Part shown: positions 6,498 through 11,359 of the stretch, one piece after another | Layout: every line of letters begins with the position of its first letter | Numbering within the stretch: position 1 is the first letter of the stretch | NCBI GenBank assembly: GCA_009704605.1 | Contig: WLDW01000014.1 | Span: forward strand, 1-11,359 | Length of the DNA: 11,359 nt | Source: Actinomycetota bacterium | GTDB lineage: Bacteria; Actinomycetota; Actinomycetes; Actinomycetales; Microbacteriaceae | Direction of reading: 5' to 3' | Program-made: the position numbers and the translations under genes | The notes under the pieces: generated by a model | Told to the model about the DNA's origin: nothing | Seen by the model: only the letters and a program-made list of their open reading frames with translations | Databases searched by the model: none

Positions 6498-7389
6498 TGC
6501 AATAAGGGCTTCCAAGGTCGACCTGGTTCTTCTAGCGGTTGCGATTGTCTGGGGCGCAAGCTATCTATCTGCAAAAGCCATAACACCATTTGCAACAGTT
6601 CCAGCAATGCTTTCGGTTCGCTTTGGAATTGCTACCTTGGCCATGATTGCGATCTGGCTAATTAGACGGAATAAGTTCTCGAAAACAGACCTGATGCTTG
6701 GAACCCTATTTGGCCTTACCCAGTCTGCGATAATGACCGTTGAGACCTTTGGTCTGAAGATAACTTCAGCTACCAACGCCGGGCTTTTGATCAGCTTGAC
6801 TATTATTTTTACCCCGATCATGGAATCCGCTTGGAAAAAGCGTTGGCTACCAAGATCGTTCTTTTTGGCAGCCGTTGGAGCCATTGTTGGAGTTGGGCTA
6901 TTGGTAACAGGAAACGGAATCCAAGAGCCAAACTGGGGCGATGTGCTGCTCTTTATTGCAGCTATTGTCCGAGCGGTTCACGTCACAGCCCAGGGGGTAC
7001 TAACTAAGGACCGTGAGGCGAGTAGCTTCAACATGATTTTGATGCAGTGCCTCACGGCAACGGTTGTGTTCTTCATCTTTGATATTCCAGGTGCCTTTGA
7101 TGCCATTGCAACCTTTGGTCCTGCGCAGTGGGTAGGGACTTTGTTCCTGGCTCTATTTTGCTCGGTGTTCGCTTTCGTTGCTCAGCTCTGGGCAATCAGA
7201 AGAACTTCAGCTTCTAGATCTTCTTTGCTTCTAGCAACAGAGCCTATTTGGGCAGTTGTGATTGCGGTGCTATTTGGTGGCGAGACTCTTGCGATTTTAG
7301 GAATTATTGGTGCCGCGGTAATCATCATCAGCACTTACATCGGCCAAGGAATTGAATCCAAGCACCGAGAGCAACTAGAGAACTCGTAG
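6490..7389 (+). CDS. DMT-superfamily permease (EamA), third of three
   Basis: A 299-residue membrane protein with two EamA repeats: WGASY at 21-25, TNAGLLISLTIIFTP at 95-109 closing the first half, and ATEPIWAVVIAVLFGGE at 249-265 in the second. The start is TTG at 6490 with AGGA about 10 bases upstream, and it overlaps the stop of the previous gene by 8 bases. No other start in this frame lies close to the first membrane span, so TTG is the best choice. It ends the four-gene plus-strand operon. Its last 15 bases overlap the last 15 of the GMC oxidoreductase on the opposite strand, and I see no terminator hairpin there. The substrate is unknown. An adjacent, coupled, diverged pair of DMT proteins could form a heteromer, but most ten-span members act alone. 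Confidence 0.83.
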   Translation: MLSAIRASKVDLVLLAVAIVWGASYLSAKAITPFATVPAMLSVRFGIATLAMIAIWLIRRNKFSKTDLMLGTLFGLTQSAIMTVETFGLKITSATNAGLLISLTIIFTPIMESAWKKRWLPRSFFLAAVGAIVGVGLLVTGNGIQEPNWGDVLLFIAAIVRAVHVTAQGVLTKDREASSFNMILMQCLTATVVFFIFDIPGAFDAIATFGPAQWVGTLFLALFCSVFAFVAQLWAIRRTSASRSSLLLATEPIWAVVIAVLFGGETLAILGIIGAAVIIISTYIGQGIESKHREQLENS

Positions 7390-9042
7390 AGGAAGCCTGA
7401 GAGCTCCGCTAGCTGATGCTGGCACCGCTGGGTTATTAGGTTTCACTGAGTCAACAACTCTAAAAGCTTCGCCAAGTTTTGGCCTGGTGTCTTGCTCAGA
7501 CTTGTTTGGCCAGTGCGCCATCGCCCATTCCGCCAAAGCGGTAATTGAAAGTGATGGGTTCACACCTGGGTTCGCAGACAAAGCCGAACCATCAACGATG
7601 TGCAGACCGGGCTGACCAAATACTCGAAGGTAGCCATCCACCACACCAGCGCTTGCATCTTCTGCAATCACAGCACCACCTAGAAAATGTGCAGTGAGTG
7701 GAATACCGAATGGTTCTCCAATAACAGCCCCTGGTGTGCCATTGACATCTTTTGCGATCTCTTTGGCAACCGTATGGCCCATGGGAACCCAGGCAGGGTT
7801 TGGTTCACCGTGGCCCTGCTTGGAGGTGAGTCTTCTCTTCCAGTAAGTAGTTAGAGAATTATCGCGAGATTGCATAACTAGCAAGATAAGGGTTCGCTCA
7901 GGCCAAGTGCGAAGGTTGTAAAAGTTTGGCAGCTTAGGAAGATTCTTAAGGGTTACCCCAATCAACCTAAAGATGTTTGGAGTTTGACCTTTAGGACCGC
8001 TGGCAATAACAGACTGCAAAAGCCCCATAAAACCTGAGCCACGCCCGTATCTAACTGGCTCAATGTGAGTATCGGCATCGGGGAATACAGAAGACGTAAT
8101 TGCGGATCCTTTGGTGAAATCAACATCTCTATTCTTTGCAACCACTCCAAGCAATGACTCGCTGTTAGTTCTAGATAGTTCACCAAGTCTTGGGCTAATT
8201 CCAGTTAGATTCCCCTTGGCTCTTACCTTGTGCAGTAGCTTGGCTGAACCAAGCGCACCAGCTGCAACAACGACTTCTGGAACCGTGATGGTCTGCTTGG
8301 TGGCAAACAACTTATCGCTTTGAATTAACGTGAGGTTATAACCGTTTCGCACCTGCTCGATGTTTACAACCTTTGTTAGCGGCATAATCTTGGTGCCAAG
8401 AGTTTCTGCCAGGTAAAGATAGTTTTTGACAAGTGTGTTCTTGGCACCGTGCCTACAACCGGTCATGCACTCACCGCAATTAATGCAACCGGTTCGCGAT
8501 GGTCCCCTACCGCCAAAGTATGGGTCTTCTACTGTCTTTCCTTCTTCGCCAAAGTGAACGCCAACCGGTGTCATCTGAAAAGTAGAACCGAAACCTAAAC
8601 GGTCGCTGACTTTTTTTAGCGCTTCATCCGCCGGCGAAAAATACTTGTTTACCTCTACTCCGAGCATTCGCTCGGCCTGGTCGTAGTAAGGCTCAAGAAG
8701 CTTCTGCCAATCAGCCATGCCGGACCAGCTGCCAGTTGAGAAGAATCTGGCTGGTGGTCGATACAAAGTGTTCGCATAAACCAAGGAACCGCCACCAACA
8801 CCGGCACCGCTCATTACAAGCACGTTTTTCAATAGGTCTATTCGCTGAATACCCTTTAGTCCAAGTTTTGGAAAGAAAAGAAACTTCTTTAGATCAAAGG
8901 AGCTCTTGGCAAAATCGTTGTCTTCAAATCTGGCGCCAGATTCAATGACGAGAACTTTGTAGCCTTTTTCGCTGAGGCGCAGTGCTGCAACAGATCCGCC
9001 GAAACCGGATCCGATTACCGCAACATCAAAGTCCTCTGGCAA
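7375..9042 (-). CDS. GMC-family FAD oxidoreductase, ChoD/cholesterol oxidase-like
   Basis: A glucose-methanol-choline family flavoenzyme of 555 residues from the chosen start. The FAD-binding Rossmann motif GSGFGG (11-16) is followed by GAGVGGGSLVYANTL (79-93), a cysteine cluster CINCGECMTGC (Cys186, 189, 192, 196), and the C-terminal GMC domain. That domain has HFLGG (452-456) and NPSLSITALAE (495-505), supplying the expected active-site His452 and Asn495. This layout is that of the ChoD-like branch, annotated as cholesterol oxidase, but sterol activity is not implied. No signal peptide is seen, so it is probably cytoplasmic. I choose TTG at 9040-9042 because the flavin fold begins three residues later and the longer frame to 9177 merely reads the upstream gene in another frame. 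GGGTGGAG sits unusually close to it. A hydrophilic tail of about 40 residues follows the GMC domain. Confidence 0.85.
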   Translation of the reverse strand: MPEDFDVAVIGSGFGGSVAALRLSEKGYKVLVIESGARFEDNDFAKSSFDLKKFLFFPKLGLKGIQRIDLLKNVLVMSGAGVGGGSLVYANTLYRPPARFFSTGSWSGMADWQKLLEPYYDQAERMLGVEVNKYFSPADEALKKVSDRLGFGSTFQMTPVGVHFGEEGKTVEDPYFGGRGPSRTGCINCGECMTGCRHGAKNTLVKNYLYLAETLGTKIMPLTKVVNIEQVRNGYNLTLIQSDKLFATKQTITVPEVVVAAGALGSAKLLHKVRAKGNLTGISPRLGELSRTNSESLLGVVAKNRDVDFTKGSAITSSVFPDADTHIEPVRYGRGSGFMGLLQSVIASGPKGQTPNIFRLIGVTLKNLPKLPNFYNLRTWPERTLILLVMQSRDNSLTTYWKRRLTSKQGHGEPNPAWVPMGHTVAKEIAKDVNGTPGAVIGEPFGIPLTAHFLGGAVIAEDASAGVVDGYLRVFGQPGLHIVDGSALSANPGVNPSLSITALAEWAMAHWPNKSEQDTRPKLGEAFRVVDSVKPNNPAVPASASGALRLPLRVL

Positions 9043-9961
9043 ACTCCACCCAATTCTTATTCTCGTACTGCTCCCAAGAGCTATTTGGCTTAAAGCCCAA
9101 CTTCTCGTAAAGCCTAAGGGCACCAGACTCGTTTCCGCTATCGACATTAAGTTCAATGAATTCGCGACCCTGCTCAATACTGTGATTAATGCCGTGCTGT
9201 AAGAGAATCTGACCTAATCCCTTGCCTTGGTACTTGTGTGCAACACCTAGAACGTCAACGTAGCCACCGTTCAGGTGATAATTTGCGTTCGCCAACTGAA
9301 TAAAGCCCGCGGGTTCTCCTTCGAACTCAAGAATGAAGCAAGCCTCTGGGTCCATTGTGCTAGCGGCTTTGGTTTGTTCGATCCAAAGCTCCATCGGTCT
9401 TGGGGCAAATCCAAAGTGGTTACTAAATGAGTCTTGATGCAACTTCCACCAGGTTTGCACATCTTGATCTCCAGAGACCAGTCGAATGGAAACTTCCGGC
9501 CTGGAATTGGGCACGCTATCTGTAGCCGCTAAATCTCTTTTCATGTGCCAGTAGGTACGAATAACTTGCATGCCTAGAGACTCGAGGGATTCTCGCATCG
9601 CGATATCTTTGGTGTTCACGCCAAACCAATGTTCGTATTCCGGAAACTCTACGGCCGCTGCTTTTAGGGACTCAACTAGAGCATCTTTGATGAGATTCGA
9701 GCCTGGCCTCGCGTAAACATCCGTGAAAAGCCTTTTCCTGTTTGCATCGGGATTAACTGAATAGAAGGCGCTCGGCTCTTCGACACCGTCAGAATACATG
9801 AAGGCAGATATCGCAGGATCAAAAAAACCTTCAATGATTTCTGTGGACTCTTCAACACCTATCGACGTGGAGGTTGGATCAATTTTGAGCTCATGCTGGT
9901 TGATTAGCTCTGCAAGCACTTCTGCTTGGCTAGGTTCAGCCTTAACTATGCGGTAGTTCAT
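9026..9961 (-). CDS. tandem GNAT acetyltransferase, mycothiol synthase (MshD)-like
   Basis: A 311-residue cytoplasmic protein with two GNAT-type halves. The C-terminal half has an intact acetyl-CoA site: VDVLGVAHKYQGKGLG at 235-250 with the QGKGLG pyrophosphate loop, then LYEKLGFKP at 284-292. It also has an HQDSFSNHFGFAPRP segment (175-189) resembling MshD and its relatives. The N-terminal half (about 1-145) lacks an obvious Q/R-x-x-G-x-G/A loop and is probably degenerate, as in mycothiol synthases of similar size. I do not claim that it is MshD itself, because the context is not thiol metabolism. The ATG start follows the previous stop by 8 bases with no visible Shine-Dalgarno, suggesting translation coupled to the upstream gene. 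Its end overlaps the start of the GMC gene by 17 bases. A co-acting role of the three products is inferred from this packing. Confidence 0.75.
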   Translation of the reverse strand: MNYRIVKAEPSQAEVLAELINQHELKIDPTSTSIGVEESTEIIEGFFDPAISAFMYSDGVEEPSAFYSVNPDANRKRLFTDVYARPGSNLIKDALVESLKAAAVEFPEYEHWFGVNTKDIAMRESLESLGMQVIRTYWHMKRDLAATDSVPNSRPEVSIRLVSGDQDVQTWWKLHQDSFSNHFGFAPRPMELWIEQTKAASTMDPEACFILEFEGEPAGFIQLANANYHLNGGYVDVLGVAHKYQGKGLGQILLQHGINHSIEQGREFIELNVDSGNESGALRLYEKLGFKPNSSWEQYENKNWVEFARGL

Positions 9962-9969
9962 CTAATGGA

Positions 9970-10770
9970 TTATGGGAGAGCTAGCGGATTTGCTGGCAGT
10001 CTTTCCTGCGCAAACCACTTCTGGTGATATCCGGTTGATGAGGACATCAGTTCCAAAAATGGTGTTGGTGGGAATTGCTCAGGTGCCATGACTCCAACTC
10101 CAGACCAAGTACCCTCGGCAATTAGCTCAAGGGCAATTAGTGGGTTGAAAGCGGTTTGCAAAACAACACACTGAGACTGGTACTCGGCCATAGTTTCGGC
10201 GTTGTCGGCTACGTGGTAAATGTATGTCGCGCGATCTTTACCATTCTTGTCTTTTCCAGTGATAAGAACTCCGGCACAAGCCTTGCCTGTCATTTGACGA
10301 CCAAGGGTTGCAGGATCTGGCAAAACAGAAACCACGACATCTCTTGGTGCTACGTCTACTGGACCAGATGCCGAACGCACCCGAACTGGCTTAGTGGCAT
10401 CCAGGCCTAGGTTGTGCAGGGTCTTTAGCACCCCAATGAATTCAGCTCCGAGTCCGTACTTGAAAGTCACTTTCTTGACATCCATGGTTCTTGGAAGCAT
10501 CGGGATCTCTTCGTGCTCTACGTTGACGCACTCAACTGCTCCGATACCCTCAGGGAACTCAAAAATCTCAGGTTCGCTAAATGGCTCGGTTGTGTACCAA
10601 CCTTTGTCTTTTTCGTAAATCAGAGGCGGGTTTAAGCACTCTTCGATAACTGTCCAGATCGAAAAAGATGGGGCGAAGATTTCTTCACCCTTGTCATTGC
10701 GCACAGTCAGGTTCGAGCCATCCTTGATGCTAACTTCGTCAATCTCGCTGAATAGTTCATCGGCTGCGGT
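9970..10770 (-). CDS. saccharopine dehydrogenase-like oxidoreductase, 5' end lost at chimera junction
   Basis: About 267 residues of the C-terminal part of a saccharopine dehydrogenase-family protein remain. FEFPEGIGAVECVNVEHEE and the later GTWSGVGVMAPEQFPPTPF stretch are typical of that C-terminal domain. Family members (saccharopine or lysine dehydrogenases, carboxynorspermidine dehydrogenase) are usually about 400 residues, so roughly the first 120-130, including the NAD(P)-binding Rossmann fold, are missing. The reading frame stays open to 10824, but those last ~18 codons lie in GC-rich foreign sequence and give a Pro/Arg-rich leader with no family likeness. I therefore end the native part near 10770 and regard any start there as spurious. 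The native gene was presumably intact. It heads the minus-strand operon with the GNAT and GMC genes. The exact substrate cannot be told. Confidence 0.78.
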   Translation of the reverse strand, partial: TAADELFSEIDEVSIKDGSNLTVRNDKGEEIFAPSFSIWTVIEECLNPPLIYEKDKGWYTTEPFSEPEIFEFPEGIGAVECVNVEHEEIPMLPRTMDVKKVTFKYGLGAEFIGVLKTLHNLGLDATKPVRVRSASGPVDVAPRDVVVSVLPDPATLGRQMTGKACAGVLITGKDKNGKDRATYIYHVADNAETMAEYQSQCVVLQTAFNPLIALELIAEGTWSGVGVMAPEQFPPTPFLELMSSSTGYHQKWFAQERLPANPLALP

Positions 10771-10785
10771 GGGGCGCTCGTGGCC
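10760..10785. other. chimeric junction between two unrelated DNA sources
   Basis: Left of this interval lies the moderate-GC coding sequence of a saccharopine dehydrogenase-like gene on the minus strand. Right of it lies GC-rich sequence coding on the plus strand for the interior of an SGNH domain. Both genes are broken here: the left one loses its N-terminus and the right one its N-terminal acyltransferase part. No insertion sequence, integrase, tRNA or repeat is visible at the break. The exact base cannot be placed without homologues. Confidence 0.8.
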
Positions 10786-11359
10786 GGGGGCGGGTTCCCG
10801 GGCCGGTTGTCGGCGGACCAGCAAGCGGTGGCAGCGTACGCAGACTACGATTACCGCAAGGTTCAGCGCAGCTTCCGTTGCCAGCTCATGCAGCAGCAGC
10901 GACCGGCGGACTTTGCCCCCGAATGTTTACCCGCCGGGCCTGCCACGGAAGCCGTGCTGGTGTGGGGAGACTCCAACGCCGCCGCCTTGGCTTACGGGCT
11001 CCGGCTGCAGTCTGCAGCGGTGGCGCAGCTGACCGCGGCCAGCTGCCCACCCATTCCCGGCGTACAGTCCGCGAAGGCTTACTGCGAGGAAATCAATACC
11101 CATATTCTCGGTTGGGTTCAGCAGCACCGCCCGCGTGTCGTGTTGCTGCATGCCGCTTGGCGGCAGTACCGCGAACCTAGCGACCTGACGAGGTTTGGGG
11201 ACCTGTTGGCAGAGTTGCAGCGGACCGTGCCCACGTCGAAGGTGGTGGTGCTGGGTGCCGTCCCCCACTGGGAGCCCACCTTGCCGCAGTTCCTGCTGCG
11301 CGCCGGCATCCAGCTGGACGGTACGGCGGCCGCTCACCCCCAGGCCTGGGAAGAGCTCC
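10771..11359 (+). CDS. SGNH domain of an OafA-type O-acyltransferase, fragment truncated at both ends
   Basis: One plus-strand frame is open from 10756 to the window edge, some 200 codons. It reads out the SGNH hydrolase-like domain that follows the ten-span acyltransferase-3 region in OafA/YrhL-type proteins. Such proteins O-acetylate lipopolysaccharide, capsule or peptidoglycan sugars. Seen in order are LSADQQAVAAYADY, a Cys in FRCQL (10879-10881) and another in PECLP, the block I motif WGDSNAAALAYGL with its Ser codon at 10972-10974, TAASCPPIPGV, and VVLLHAAWRQY. The first residues (ALVAGGGFPGRLS) look like the exit from the last membrane helix, so the gene's true start is missing. The block V Asp-x-x-His would lie past the right edge. 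Composition differs from the rest of the window, and the donor was probably a high-GC proteobacterium. GTG codons at 10780 and 10828 are unlikely starts. Confidence 0.82.

Noticed and set aside
9043..9177. Longer reading frame for the GMC gene starting at 9177
   Set aside because: Those 45 codons are another frame of the GNAT gene's conserved C-terminus. The flavin-binding fold starts right after the TTG at 9042.
10771..10824. Apparent N-terminus of the saccharopine dehydrogenase-like protein
   Set aside because: It lies in the GC-rich foreign segment, has no family likeness and overlaps the SGNH coding frame. It is an accidental open stretch.
10927..11337. 136-codon minus-strand ORF in the GC-rich tail
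   Set aside because: Gly/Arg/Gln-rich shadow of the SGNH domain. High GC lengthens spurious frames.
1..11359. Matching ends (AGCTCTT at base 1, AAGAGCT near the right end, SacI site GAGCTC at 11353-11358)
   Set aside because: A 7-base inverted match between window ends is within chance and is not a terminal repeat or an intact restriction site on the left.
1..11359. CRISPR arrays, tRNA or rRNA genes, transposases, phage or toxin-antitoxin genes
   Set aside because: Looked for on both strands; no direct-repeat array, cloverleaf with a conserved T-arm or relevant protein motif was seen.

Overview
The first ~10.76 kb reads as one contiguous piece of a moderate-GC bacterial chromosome. I count 30 G/C in the 60 bases at 10681-10740. 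An actinobacterium, possibly of the Microbacteriaceae, is the best guess. The grounds are several GTG/TTG starts, one gene that looks leaderless, a tandem-GNAT protein resembling mycothiol synthase, a ChoD-like GMC oxidoreductase and an inositol-catabolic operon. No rRNA or other phylogenetic marker is present, so this is inference. The last ~580 bases differ sharply: I count 45 G/C in the 60 bases at 10981-11040, and they carry part of an unrelated gene. The change falls inside a gene at about 10760-10785, so the window is most simply read as a chimera (cloning or assembly), with recombination as the less likely alternative.

Layout. (1) 1-2105, minus strand: the myo-inositol catabolism operon iolG-iolC. 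A Shine-Dalgarno at 10-15 points to a further gene starting just beyond the left edge. A near-palindromic 14-mer occurs in front of both genes (12/14 identical) and is a candidate operator. (2) 2105-3572, minus: a monocistronic class III PLP aminotransferase of the glutamate-1-semialdehyde aminomutase type, closed by a textbook intrinsic terminator. (3) 3573-3736: a T/A-tract-rich divergent intergenic region with a hairpin. (4) 3737-7389, plus: a four-gene membrane-protein operon. It holds a YddG-like DMT exporter, a DUF368/PopT-type polyprenyl-phosphate transporter and two more EamA-type DMT permeases, the last two overlapping by 8 bases. (5) 7375-10770, minus, convergent with the previous operon by a 15-base overlap: a saccharopine dehydrogenase-like enzyme (N-terminus lost at the junction), a tandem GNAT acetyltransferase and a GMC flavin oxidoreductase. 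These are tightly packed (7-8 base gap, then a 17-base overlap). (6) 10771-11359, plus: a fragment of an SGNH domain like that at the C-terminus of OafA-type O-acyltransferases, truncated at both ends.

Functional reading. IolG oxidises myo-inositol to 2-keto-myo-inositol and IolC phosphorylates 5-dehydro-2-deoxygluconate later in the same pathway; the other steps would lie off the left edge. The plus operon looks like an export and lipid-carrier-recycling block. The right-hand minus operon links an amino-acid dehydrogenase-like enzyme, an acetyltransferase and a flavin oxidase whose substrate cannot be read from sequence. I do not see a CRISPR array, tRNA, rRNA, transposase, phage gene or recognisable defence system. 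The least explained parts are the saccharopine dehydrogenase-like/GNAT/GMC operon, the transporter block around PopT, and the shared iol operator candidate.
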